DNA of 64,000 nucleotides from an uncultured Opitutaceae bacterium (GTDB lineage Bacteria > Verrucomicrobiota > Verrucomicrobiia > Opitutales > Opitutaceae). The notes beneath the pieces were generated by a model. The model ran no database searches, was not told where the DNA came from, and was given only the letters and a program-made list of their open reading frames with translations. The first letter of the stretch is position 1, and every line of letters starts with the position of its first letter. A program made the position numbers and the translations under genes. Shown in pieces: positions 40,001 to 48,332 of the stretch. The stretch covers positions 1-64,000 of the forward strand of contig CAITEC010000063.1 of the NCBI GenBank assembly GCA_903891325.1. The letters are read 5' to 3'.

Positions 40001-41453
40001 TCGGCACGGGAATGTCTTCCTTGCCGATCGCGATATCGGTGTCACTTTCATCCCGGCAGGCGGTTTACCCCAGGAAGTCATCGGGGATAACGGCGCCAAT
40101 CTGTCCCTGGGACCCGCAAGCGATGGCGGCTCCACAGGCGGCCTGAATGAGACGCTGGCGGTTGCCACCGATTCCGCCGGAAATTTCTATTTTTCCCAGG
40201 GTTCCAACAATGGTGCGACTTCCCAGATATTCAAGGCCTCGCCGGCGGCCACCGTCTCACAGCCCGCACCGGCCGCCCCGACCCCGGCCGGGACTCCGGT
40301 CACGATGACCGTCACCGTCACCGGATCCTACGCCACCTCCACTTTCCAGTGGGAGAAAAACGGCCTTCCGATTCCGGGGGCGACAGGCAGCACCCTGGCA
40401 ATCCCGAGTCCCGGCGCGACAGACCGCGGGGTCTATTCGGTGGTCTGGACCAACGAGATGGGAACGGTGACGCTGGGCGCCGGAACCCTGGACGTGGCCC
40501 CGTCCGATGCCCGCCTCATAAACCTGTCCGCTCGGGCCCAGGTGGGCACCGGTGCCAACGTCCTGATCTCGGGGTTTGCGGTCGGGGGCGATTCGCAGTC
40601 TGTCCCAAAGAACATTGTCGTCACGGGCAAGGGCCCCTTTCTCCAGCACCTGGGAGTTTCGGGAGCCCTGACAAATCCAACCCTCACTCTTTTCGACGGG
40701 CAGTCCAATCCGATCGCGGTAAACGTCGGCTGGGGCAACACGCCGGTCATGGAAACAGGCGCCGGGGCGTCGCCCCTTACCGGAACGATTGCGGTGACAG
40801 CAGTGTCTCCGACGCTAATCGCAGATACGGCGGGGACCGTCCCCGCGACGGGCAGCGCCGACTCCATGTTGGCCATGGCGGCTCCTGTCGGCTCGTTCAC
40901 GAGCATCGTGTCGGGTGCGAACGGCGGCAGTGGTGTCGGCCTTACCGAGGTGTTTGACGCCGACATGGCCACGGGCAACGGGGGCAACTCGGCGCGCCTG
41001 ATCAATATTTCGGGGCGTTCGTACGTCGGCACTGGGGGTTCGGTCCTGATCGCCGGATTTGCCGTGGCGGCGGGCCCGTCCGGGGCGCCCGAAACGGTCA
41101 TGATTCGCGGGCAGGGGCCCAACCTGGAAACCTTCGGCCTTGTAAATGCCCTCCTGCAGCCAAGGGTCACATTGTACGATGGGACTTCCGCACCGATTGC
41201 CTCGAACACGGGGTGGCAAACCAGTCCCGTCTATGCCACGGGAGCGGGTGCATCGCCGCTTGCAGCCGGATCGATCGGCCTCCAGGCGATAACCCAAGCC
41301 CTTCAGTTCACCTATGCGGGCAACGTGTTTGCCCAGGGAGCGGCCGATTCCGGGATGCTTGTCACGCTGCCGCCGGGCAACTACACGGTGATACTCGACG
41401 GCGTGGGTGGAACGACCGGGGTCGGCCTCATCGAATTGTACGAGGTGCGCTGA
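37002..41453 (+). CDS. giant exported sedolisin-like (S53) pseudoprotease with NHL and C-terminal repeats
   Basis: 1483 aa from a GTG giving a clean signal peptide (SVGLLLLVFGATAARASA). A TTG 23 codons earlier overlaps the previous gene. About 45-190 is a pro-kumamolisin activation domain (WHVVRRNLSEEELAVPVDFQ). The S53 core follows, with Glu289 and Asp293 of the triad kept (EPETALDVEWAGALAPG). The serine motif GTSAxTP is GTEVSTA instead, with Glu495 at the Ser position, and the oxyanion Asp motif SGDSG reads AGEND (Glu370 or a shifted Asp372). After Ig-like segments there is an NHL propeller (about 775-1080; GALAVDSQGNVLVSDAGNYA), another Ig-like unit, and two C-terminal repeats (near 1168 and 1330; ARLINLSARAQVGTGANVLI). 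Peptidase activity is doubtful; a surface-binding role is inferred. Confidence 0.78.
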   Translation: MHASTLIAAGKSASVGLLLLVFGATAARASADQGGGAPRRLFPQSVRTVSEDPSASGWHVVRRNLSEEELAVPVDFQISLQMGGFADLQRRLETGERIPASEMEAKYLPAKSDYDRVVGWLKANGISISMVDRNHTTVYARASTAQVALVLGTTFARAANAGAEVTTAISAPSLPSSIAGPVLGVSGLQPNRRIARVQPKGLTAQFIPGPYGWNCATPAIFAANYDFPASLDGTGQTIALVEDSVSNISEFAQFWSAVGSSQKVENVSYVLLQQQNNIQQPSNPEDEPETALDVEWAGALAPGASIRIYVHQNIVTAVGAVLNDLPAHPGMRVLSISYAGLEEDAYQPGYAQTFAQLAAAGVTVVAAAGENDLPRTPPIVSYPASDPNVTGIGGIRTWFSPAGLDEGDNVFTGDININAVEMSGPSSIFPVPSWQSAALASSATYPGTSGIHTADITGRWVPDVAAFANGETDQGFNTFAYVVDTYGVDALEGTEVSTAIWAGVAALMNQERARIGGAPMGCLNPLLYPAFDLYPLKLPPPLVPTYAVIPSSTKYFVNGPGLGRPDVSELISCLADNFYVYTDNTAAGIVANSAATLNGFSNSPNTAFQWQVNNGSGWVNLVDGSNPGLASGYLGSASPHLTVIASSGYTGGLQYRAVGTNSLGATAATAAITLSLASPLAGFTVSSNGNGTGNPVPLGARLGVGVIAPPGNDDYSYQWELNGVPIPGATEEGFSAASATAANAGYYSVVVTSLIYTNLSTTINIGYVNVVLPSTVYHLTLLAGGATGFADGPGAAAQFEDPGALAVDSQGNVLVSDAGNYAIRKISPSGATSTLAGNGSLGLVNGISSAAEFAELGGLAVDSAGNVIVVDGGNSVIRLINPAGVVSTLAGSLAGYVDGPAATAEFYAPTSLAIDSAGNIEVADFGNQRVRTVTPAGQVSTRGKLANGVRLLAVDSAGDIYVTDYVNPPEVDILAPGAGPVAWFGSEYFDYSLLTGIAVDRHGNVFLADRDIGVTFIPAGGLPQEVIGDNGANLSLGPASDGGSTGGLNETLAVATDSAGNFYFSQGSNNGATSQIFKASPAATVSQPAPAAPTPAGTPVTMTVTVTGSYATSTFQWEKNGLPIPGATGSTLAIPSPGATDRGVYSVVWTNEMGTVTLGAGTLDVAPSDARLINLSARAQVGTGANVLISGFAVGGDSQSVPKNIVVTGKGPFLQHLGVSGALTNPTLTLFDGQSNPIAVNVGWGNTPVMETGAGASPLTGTIAVTAVSPTLIADTAGTVPATGSADSMLAMAAPVGSFTSIVSGANGGSGVGLTEVFDADMATGNGGNSARLINISGRSYVGTGGSVLIAGFAVAAGPSGAPETVMIRGQGPNLETFGLVNALLQPRVTLYDGTSAPIASNTGWQTSPVYATGAGASPLAAGSIGLQAITQALQFTYAGNVFAQGAADSGMLVTLPPGNYTVILDGVGGTTGVGLIELYEVR

Positions 41454-41458
41454 GCAGG

Positions 41459-41477
41459 AATACCTCGCAGGGGTATT
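41459..41477 (+). terminator. weak hairpin after the sedolisin-like gene
   Basis: AATACC-(7 nt)-GGTATT forms a 6-bp stem just after the stop codon, followed by a GC-rich stretch rather than a T run. It could slow or end transcription before the tRNA gene, but the lack of a T tract makes this tentative. Confidence 0.25.
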
Positions 41478-41570
41478 TGGCCCCCCTGCGCCGCAGGGCC
41501 TTGCATCTTCCGCCTAAACTTCGCGCTTGCGGTTCCCGGCATTTGGCGGCTTTTTCTCACGTTCAGCTGT

Positions 41571-41647
41571 GCACCCATAGCTCAATTGGATAGAGCGCCT
41601 GACTACGGATCAGGAGGTTGGGGGTTCAACTCCCTCTGGGTGTACCA
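41571..41647 (+). tRNA. tRNA-Arg (ACG)
   Basis: Complete cloverleaf: acceptor GCACCCA/TGGGTGT (first pair G-U), D arm with AGCTCAATTGGATAGAGC, anticodon stem CCTGA/TCAGG with loop CTACGGA (anticodon ACG at 41605-41607), T loop TTCAACT, and an encoded CCA end. The ACG anticodon is normally edited to ICG by TadA and reads CGN codons, which are heavily used here. The flanks show no integrase gene. Confidence 0.97.
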
Positions 41648-41655
41648 CTTTCGCC

Positions 41656-44600
41656 TCAGGTGCCCGGGGCGCGCCGCTTGGCGGCCTCGGCCTGGACCTT
41701 GCGCATGATCATGCCCCAGGTTCCGCTCGAGCCCTCGACGGCCCTGGCAAGGACATCGTAAAGGGCATGGAAGTCGGGCTGGCCGAGTTTCCCGCCGATC
41801 ACAAAGGGCTGCTTCATCCTCCGGTATCCGTCCGGTCCCGGCGGATCCACAAGCTTCATCCCGGCGAGGATGACGGCGAGATCCCCGGTGGCGGCCAGTC
41901 GCGCCTCGACTGCGAGGGGCTGCCCCATCAGGTCGCGGGACTTCGCATTGGCCACCTGGCCGGAGGCGATCAGGCGCATCTGCGGCGACTGGAGGACCAT
42001 TGTGTCCAGGTAAAGGCCCCCGCCCGGCGCCAGCCTGCCCGAGGCACTCATCTGCGAAATCGGAACGTCGGAAAGCCTTGGAATCAGGCGGCCGAGCGCG
42101 CGCAGTTCGCTGGAAAAGGTAAGCATGCCTCCGACGAGCAGCGCATTGGATATCTCCTCGCCTTTCGGCAGGGTCATCCGAATCCGCCCGTCATGGCCGG
42201 TCAGCGCGAAGCCGCCGGATGCGCTCGCGGCCAGGTCCTCGATCCGGTCCGCCCTCCCGGAAAGGGCCACGTCGAGGTCGAAGCGGCCGTCCACCCCGGC
42301 GGCCGGCTTGGGAAAACGCATCCGGGCCGCCCTTCCCGCATCGAGCTGCGCGAGGCCGAAGTGCGATTCGTAGCCGAGCGCCCCACCCGGAGCCCCGGGC
42401 TTGTAGCGAACGGAGCCATCCGCCGTCCACTTGCCATCCAGCAGCCCGGCTGAGAGTCCGCTCAGGGAGATACAGTCGGCCGTTACGTCGAGCCTGCCTC
42501 CCAGGTTCTCCATCACGTAGGGTCGCATGACAATGGTCTTGATCGCCAGGGTGAAGTGCCCGCGGAGGCTGCCCCAGGGAGGTCCGCCCGGCGGCAGGAT
42601 CACCGGCACGGTCCTGCCGAAAAGGCGCCGCGGTCCCCTTGGAATGTCCCCGGCCCGGACGGCGACCGAACTTCCGACGGCCGCAGGCTGGCTGACCGGC
42701 GTGGAGAACGCGGATGAAGGCGGCCGCGGGGGGCGAGGAGCGGCCGGCGAAAAGGCCGCCATGAAGACCTTGAGCTCGTCGCCGTCGATGTAGTTTCCCT
42801 CGAGCTTGGAGGACAGGTCCACAATCCGAAGCTGGCCGAAGTCGAAGCGCATTCCGAAGTGCAGGTCGCTTGGGCGGGGTACGGTCTGGAGCGTCGCCTG
42901 CAGTCCGAACCCGGCGACACGCTGGTTCACGTCCGCCCGGGCCCGTCCGACCAGAAGCAGGGCGGGAGCCGCGGCGCCGTTGCGGCCCACGAGGTGATCA
43001 ATGCGGGCGTCGAACTCGACGACTTTCGTCCTGGATTGGGACTTCGCAAGGGTCAGGGTCAGCTCTCCCTTTGCTGGAAGCCGCGCGCCGGACAGGAAGG
43101 GAATCCGGCCCATCGCGCCGAGGTCCAGCCAGAGGGAGCCCGCGACGTCGTTCACCCCCCCGCCCTTCTCGGTGGCGGAAAGCCCGATCCGGCCGTCGAA
43201 GCGCGCCACCGTTGACCCGCCTTCGGCGATCATTCCGTCGCTGGCGCGAAGGACGGCCGCGCCCTTCATGCGGAAGACCGGCAGGAGCCGATGCTCGATG
43301 TCGAGGTCGAGCGACACGCCGGAGCGCAGGATTGCCCGGTCAATCAGCACGTCCCCCAGCCGCTCGAGATGAAAGCCCGTGAAACCCAGGGCGCCGGCTG
43401 ACTGGATCCGGACGCGGCGCGGGCTGAACGAGAGTCGGAACTCGCTCGGGGAAATCATTCCCCCCAGGGCGAGGTTTCCGGACTTGAGCCACGGATTGAG
43501 CCGGGAAAGGGAAAGCGCGGCCGTCGAGACGCGAAGCGGGAGCGGCGAGCCGATGAGCCATTCGGCATTCTCCGTGCGCGCGATTGTCACGGGCTGGTCC
43601 GCGGCGACGGACACCAGGGTCCGCCCCTGCGCGCTGGCGAGCGTGAATGCGAGCCGCGCCAGGTCCCCCTTGCCGTCGGGAAATGCGTGGGCCAGGGCGG
43701 AGAGCGTGAAGTGAAGGGGCCCGAGCCGGGTTCCAGGTCCCGCCAGGCCGGGTATGTCCCCCTCCAGCGCAACCCGGCCGCCCATTCGTCCGTCCCCGCC
43801 TCGAAGCCCGGCGCCGAGCGAGCCGGTCAGGCGGTAGCCGCGCGTGTCAGAAGCCACGAGCCGATCGACCCGCACCCATCCCTTGGTCGGTCCGTAGGCG
43901 AGCGAGGGCGATGCCTCGAGGCTTCCGTTGAACAGCACCCGGCCGCCCTCAAGCACCCGGAGCCCGGCGAAGCTCCAGGGCGTTGTGGTCGTCACGGCAA
44001 TTCCCGGCCCGACAGTGGAGCTCACCACCGCCCCGCCCGCGACGAGGGTTCCGTCGACGGACCGTCCCGGGGTCAGGTGCGAGAGCCAGGCAAGGGGCGC
44101 GTCATGGGCCGAAATCCTGATGAGGTCGCCCGGGCCGGCGCGCAGGAGGGCTGCGGCGGCTCCGTTCCGGTCAAGGTCGATCGGGCGGAGGAGGCTAGCC
44201 GACAGAAAGGCCGGAGACCCCGAACCCCTGCCGGCCGCGAGCTCAAGGGCTGAAATCCTCAGCATGGGTTGGCGGACCCATCCAAGCGTGAGGTCGCAGG
44301 ATCCCCCAAGCCGCCAGCCGCCGTCGGCGTCCAGCCGGAGCCCGTCGACGACAATCCGGGCGCTGTCCCGCCTGATCTCAAACCGGGGGAGCGCCGTGAG
44401 ATTCACGCCTCGGACCCCGGGCAGCCGGCTTCCCCCAATCCGCAGTCCGGAGATCGCAAGGGGTTCGACGGAAGTGATGGCGATGGCGTCGCCCGACTGG
44501 GTGATCCGCCACGCGCCGCCCAGTTCGCAGGGCCCGAGGGCGATGCCTGCGCGGGCCAGCCGGGGATCCGCGAGGTTGATCGGAAAGTGCTCGATTCGCA

Positions 44601-45738
44601 GGACGGAGGCCGGCAATCGGTTTGCCTCCGGCCCCGCGAGCCGCCACGGCTCCGCGAGCTCGAGCCGAACTTGCGAGCCCGCCGAGCCTCCCTTGAGCAG
44701 CGCGCCTGCGCTCACCAGCGACCAGATCGGTCCGTCGAGCTTGAATCGGGCGTCGACACTGCCGCTCAGGGCTCCCGAGCTTCCGGTCACCTGGCGGAAC
44801 GAGTCGAGGGAAGCCTCCGCGGACGGATCGCCGGTCAGGTCGGCGTGAAGGGAGAGGTCCCGGCGGCTCCTTGAAAATTTTCCGCTCGCCGTGGCGCCAA
44901 GGGCCCGCCCAAAGGCCTCGTGGAACTCGTAGGACTCCCCATCGGGATTGGCCGTGACCGCGAAACCCAGGCTTGAAGAACCCAGGTTGAACACACCCCC
45001 GCTGGCGGTGGAGCCACCCTGGAATTCGAGGCGCGCCAGCCGGCCCGCGCCGTCCTCGGTCGCGGACAGCGTCCCTTGGAGCACGACCGCGCCACCCGCG
45101 GACATGGCGAGTCCTCCCGCCCCGACGCGGCAGTCGAGCGCCGCCGTGGTCCCGGGCCGCAGGCCCGCTCCGCGGACCGTCCAATGGCTTTCGACCACGG
45201 GCACCTTCCCCCTGAAGAGCGTGAACCCGCCCTGCAGCGCGAGGGAGCCGACCCACAGCGCCCGCGCGGGGGGCATCATCGCGAGGACACCGGCAAAGGT
45301 CCTTGCCGGCGCCGCCGCCCGGCTCTCGGGTCCGAAGCTGCCGGTCGCCCCGGTTTCGGCCGGATAGGCGAGGTCCCAGGAGGTATCCGCGGCCGCCGCG
45401 GACACTTCCGTTATCTCCAGGCGTCGGCGGCGGAGGGCCCAGGGGTTGGTTGCGATGCGCAATCCGCGCACGTCGACCCCAAGGGGGCCCCGGCGGAATT
45501 TTACGCGCTCGGCGGTGATTCCAAAGGGCGTTGCATGGAAATAGCCGAGCTCGATCCCCGTTGCCCCGGCGGCGGAAAGTCCCCGGGCAAGCAGACCCCG
45601 CTGGAGGGCCGGGATGAACAGCGCCGCAAGAACCAGGACAAGGAATCCGAAGGTCACCGCCAGCAGTTTCAGCAACGTTCCGGCGCGGGATTTTATCGGT
45701 TTACGCGACACCGATCCACCAACTACCCACTCGCCCAT
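41656..45738 (-). CDS. giant AsmA-like envelope protein
   Basis: 1360 aa. One N-terminal membrane helix (LLKLLAVTFGFLVLVLAALFIPA) anchors a very long, mainly beta, periplasmic part with repeated patterns such as GVDVRGLRIATNPWALRRRRLEITEVS. The C-terminus (LSGRADRIEDLAASASGGFA, GGMLTFSSELRALGRL, LDTMVLQSPQMRLIASG, GQPDFHALYDVL) resembles the AsmA/TamB C-terminal region. By analogy with the bridge-like AsmA proteins it may form a hydrophobic groove for phospholipid transport between membranes. The start is uncertain: ATG at 45738, or a GTG nine codons later. It is divergent from the MscS-like gene across a short gap. Confidence 0.7.
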   Translation of the reverse strand: MGEWVVGGSVSRKPIKSRAGTLLKLLAVTFGFLVLVLAALFIPALQRGLLARGLSAAGATGIELGYFHATPFGITAERVKFRRGPLGVDVRGLRIATNPWALRRRRLEITEVSAAAADTSWDLAYPAETGATGSFGPESRAAAPARTFAGVLAMMPPARALWVGSLALQGGFTLFRGKVPVVESHWTVRGAGLRPGTTAALDCRVGAGGLAMSAGGAVVLQGTLSATEDGAGRLARLEFQGGSTASGGVFNLGSSSLGFAVTANPDGESYEFHEAFGRALGATASGKFSRSRRDLSLHADLTGDPSAEASLDSFRQVTGSSGALSGSVDARFKLDGPIWSLVSAGALLKGGSAGSQVRLELAEPWRLAGPEANRLPASVLRIEHFPINLADPRLARAGIALGPCELGGAWRITQSGDAIAITSVEPLAISGLRIGGSRLPGVRGVNLTALPRFEIRRDSARIVVDGLRLDADGGWRLGGSCDLTLGWVRQPMLRISALELAAGRGSGSPAFLSASLLRPIDLDRNGAAAALLRAGPGDLIRISAHDAPLAWLSHLTPGRSVDGTLVAGGAVVSSTVGPGIAVTTTTPWSFAGLRVLEGGRVLFNGSLEASPSLAYGPTKGWVRVDRLVASDTRGYRLTGSLGAGLRGGDGRMGGRVALEGDIPGLAGPGTRLGPLHFTLSALAHAFPDGKGDLARLAFTLASAQGRTLVSVAADQPVTIARTENAEWLIGSPLPLRVSTAALSLSRLNPWLKSGNLALGGMISPSEFRLSFSPRRVRIQSAGALGFTGFHLERLGDVLIDRAILRSGVSLDLDIEHRLLPVFRMKGAAVLRASDGMIAEGGSTVARFDGRIGLSATEKGGGVNDVAGSLWLDLGAMGRIPFLSGARLPAKGELTLTLAKSQSRTKVVEFDARIDHLVGRNGAAAPALLLVGRARADVNQRVAGFGLQATLQTVPRPSDLHFGMRFDFGQLRIVDLSSKLEGNYIDGDELKVFMAAFSPAAPRPPRPPSSAFSTPVSQPAAVGSSVAVRAGDIPRGPRRLFGRTVPVILPPGGPPWGSLRGHFTLAIKTIVMRPYVMENLGGRLDVTADCISLSGLSAGLLDGKWTADGSVRYKPGAPGGALGYESHFGLAQLDAGRAARMRFPKPAAGVDGRFDLDVALSGRADRIEDLAASASGGFALTGHDGRIRMTLPKGEEISNALLVGGMLTFSSELRALGRLIPRLSDVPISQMSASGRLAPGGGLYLDTMVLQSPQMRLIASGQVANAKSRDLMGQPLAVEARLAATGDLAVILAGMKLVDPPGPDGYRRMKQPFVIGGKLGQPDFHALYDVLARAVEGSSGTWGMIMRKVQAEAAKRRAPGT

Positions 45739-45842
45739 TGGCTGGCAACACTGGCCCGGACAATTTCGAACCGCCGGTTCCCGCATCCTCCAAATGCCTT
45801 GAAAGGGCGCGCACCGCGGGCTAACTGCTTGTCATTCAATTT

Positions 45843-47363
45843 ATGCTGCGATTTTCAAGGCTCCCGGGGCCCTTTCTTTTCCTGCTCTTCCTCGGCGCAG
45901 CCGCCACCGCGGCGGGTGCGGACGCTGCCGCACCGGCGACGCTTTCGGGAGCCGCGCTCATATCCCACCTGAACGAGTCGATCCAATGGTACCGGCAGGT
46001 CGACGAGGACAAGCAGTGGCTCGCGCAACCCAGCGATGTCTTTTTCTGGAATCGCCAGCGGGATCTGGCGGCGCAGGCCGTCCGGCTGGCCTTTGTGGGC
46101 GCCAACGCCGAGCTGCCCCTCGTCGCGCCCGCTGCGCCGCAAAAGTTGAGCGACGCAAAGTCGCAGGCCATCGCCAACCAGGCGAAGATCGCGAACCTGG
46201 CCGCGTCGCGCGCCGACCGGGTCCGCAAGCTCCAGATGGACATGGCGTCGCTCGACGGGCAGATCGCAAAGGCCGCCCCCGACGGCAAAGCGAGCCTCGC
46301 GGCGCGCCGAAGCGCACTCCAGGCCGAGGCGAACCTTTTCAAGGCCATGGAGGATGCCCTCCAGAAGGTCGGTGACATCATGACCGCCCAGGCCCAGGGA
46401 ACCGGAGCGAACACGCTCGCCGGGCAGGTGGACGCCCTGCAGAAGATATTTGACGGGGTTTCCGCCGCGGGCGCGCCTCCGACGGTTCCCTCGCTCGACA
46501 CGAACGGGCTGATCAAGCAGACGCTGGCCCTCATCAAGCTGCTGCGGAGCCTGAAGACGGTCGACCGCCTCGTGGCCGAGACCCTCCAGCTCCAGGGCCT
46601 GACTGTCGGGATCCAGACCCCCATCCGCGCGATCATGCGGGACATCACCCGGATCGGTGACAAGTCCGCCGACCAGGTCGCGGGCGCCAACCCGAGGCAA
46701 TTGCCGGGCATCGAGCAGCGGCTGGCGTCGATCTCAACGGAATTTACCCAGCTCGCCGCGGTGACCATCCCGCTCCGCCAGGAACTGCTGATCCACGACC
46801 AGAGCCTCGAGAACCTGCAGCGGTGGCGCGAGGCGGTCGCCCAGCTTTACCAGAAGGTCCTCTGGTCGCTGTTCACCCGCGCAGGGGCGATCCTGGTCGG
46901 GATCGCCGCAGTTTTCGGGATTTCCGGGTTTTGGAGGCGCATGACGCTTCGCTACGTGCAGGACGAGGAGCGGCGCAGGCAGTTTCTCCTGGTCCGGCGC
47001 GTCGTCACCGGGGCGCTGATGATCACCGTCATCTTCCTGGGCTTTGTGAGCGATTTCGGCTCGCTGGCGACTATCGCGGGCATGATCACCGCCGGCCTCG
47101 CCGTCGCGCTGCAGTCGATCATCCTCTCGATGGTCGCCTATTTCTTCATGATCGGCCGCTCCGGTCTCCGCGCGGGCGACCGCGTGACAATCGCCGGCGT
47201 GACGGGGGATGTCATGCACGTCGGGCCCGTGCGTTTCTACGTGAAGGAACTGGCGGGCGACGACCTTCACCCCACCGGGCGGATGGCGATCTTCTCAAAT
47301 GCGGTGATCTTCCAGCACAACCCGGTGTTCCGGCCGATCACCGAGGAGAAGAGCCCGCGCTGA
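45843..47363 (+). CDS. MscS-family mechanosensitive channel-like protein, short C-terminus
   Basis: 506 aa, with a signal peptide (RLPGPFLFLLFLGAAATAAG). A long Ala-rich, helical periplasmic part (about 35-330) has coiled-coil-like segments (ADRVRKLQMDMASLDGQIAK). Three membrane helices follow; the pore helix region is IAGMITAGLAVALQSIILS, then VAYFFMIGRSGLRAGDRVTI and a beta domain (GVTGDVMHVGPVRFYVKEL ... MAIFSNAVIFQ). The protein stops about 15 residues later, so the alpha/beta C-terminal vestibule of MscS is missing. The gene ends 9 bp before a convergent gene, so this is not a window artefact. It may be an osmotic channel or a membrane-stress sensor. Confidence 0.8.
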   Translation: MLRFSRLPGPFLFLLFLGAAATAAGADAAAPATLSGAALISHLNESIQWYRQVDEDKQWLAQPSDVFFWNRQRDLAAQAVRLAFVGANAELPLVAPAAPQKLSDAKSQAIANQAKIANLAASRADRVRKLQMDMASLDGQIAKAAPDGKASLAARRSALQAEANLFKAMEDALQKVGDIMTAQAQGTGANTLAGQVDALQKIFDGVSAAGAPPTVPSLDTNGLIKQTLALIKLLRSLKTVDRLVAETLQLQGLTVGIQTPIRAIMRDITRIGDKSADQVAGANPRQLPGIEQRLASISTEFTQLAAVTIPLRQELLIHDQSLENLQRWREAVAQLYQKVLWSLFTRAGAILVGIAAVFGISGFWRRMTLRYVQDEERRRQFLLVRRVVTGALMITVIFLGFVSDFGSLATIAGMITAGLAVALQSIILSMVAYFFMIGRSGLRAGDRVTIAGVTGDVMHVGPVRFYVKELAGDDLHPTGRMAIFSNAVIFQHNPVFRPITEEKSPR

Positions 47364-47371
47364 GGCCGCCC

Positions 47372-48262
47372 TCACCGGTTGGGCGCGCGGACGGGGGTCC
47401 CGGCTTCCACGCGACCCTCCGGCACCTCCGAGCCGGTGCTCACGATCGGTATCCGGGTCTCCCGGCCGAAGCGCGGGGCCCCGACGGCGATCAGCGCGGG
47501 AAGCACGTCGGCGAAGTCCCTTCCCGCCATTTCCGTGCTCATGTGCTCCTCCCAGAGAACCCGGGACTTGTCCCCCGGATTCCGGTGGTGCTTCCAGTCG
47601 TCATAGTGCCGGAACCAGTCCAGCGCATCGTAGGCGGCGATGATGATGAAGTAGCGCGGCTCGCTGGCCAGGGCGAGGATCGCCTGGATCCGCGGGTTCC
47701 GCGGGTCGGTGACATTGTAACCGCGGTCCTTCAGCGTGTCGCCGGCCACCAGGTAGAGCATGCCGGGGCTCGGGCCGGTGCTGTAGCGGGCGTTATCCAG
47801 GAGCCCGCTGGAAAGCGCCCTCATGTCCGGCTGGAACCCGCCGCCTCCCGGGCCGCCGCCCAATCCGCCGACCATCATCGATTCCTGCTGCAGCGGGGAG
47901 ACCTGCTCGCGCTCCCAGCGCCGCCCCGGAGCGAGCAGCCCCCAGCGCAGCACGAACACCAGGGAGGGGGGATTGCGGCTGTTCTCAACGCGGTAGCCCT
48001 GGTCGAAGAGGGCGCGCGCGATCATCCGCTGGACCTGCGCGGTCGGGGGCGGGTCCTTCAGGCGGGCCTCGGGATGCCCGGATTGCCCGTAGCCCAGCGT
48101 GATGGGAAAATAATAGGCGGGCTTGTCCGCGCTCGGGCGGACGAGCCGGCCCGCGCCGCTGTTGAAATCGACAACCACAGCGACCTTGATCTCGTCACCG
48201 CGGGCGGCGGCTCCGGCGGCAAATGCGGCCAGCGCAATCAGGGGGCGGATCAGGGTATTCAT
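47372..48262 (-). CDS. exported protein of unknown function
   Basis: 296 aa from the ATG at MNTLIRPLIALAAFAAG, which gives a clean signal peptide ending AAARGDE. The mature part includes VAVVVDFNSGAGRLVRPSADK, PTAQVQRMIARALFDQGYRV, VFVLRWGLLAPGRRWEREQ and YFIIIAAYDALDWFRHYDDW. There is a Gly-rich, Met/Gln-containing loop (MMVGGLGGGPGGGGFQPDM). I do not recognise the family. No lipobox is present, so it is probably periplasmic or surface exposed. Convergent with the MscS-like gene; recJ lies downstream on the same strand. Confidence 0.7.
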   Translation of the reverse strand: MNTLIRPLIALAAFAAGAAARGDEIKVAVVVDFNSGAGRLVRPSADKPAYYFPITLGYGQSGHPEARLKDPPPTAQVQRMIARALFDQGYRVENSRNPPSLVFVLRWGLLAPGRRWEREQVSPLQQESMMVGGLGGGPGGGGFQPDMRALSSGLLDNARYSTGPSPGMLYLVAGDTLKDRGYNVTDPRNPRIQAILALASEPRYFIIIAAYDALDWFRHYDDWKHHRNPGDKSRVLWEEHMSTEMAGRDFADVLPALIAVGAPRFGRETRIPIVSTGSEVPEGRVEAGTPVRAPNR

Positions 48263-48332
48263 GGGTGCACGCATCCGGGACGCGCGTCCGACGGCTTTCC
48301 ATCAAATAATAGCAATCCGGGCCGGGGGCAAA

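Noticed and set aside
41571-41647. tRNA-Arg as an attachment site for an integrated island
   Set aside because: No integrase gene and no direct repeat of the tRNA 3' end were seen nearby, although the block just upstream is accessory in character.
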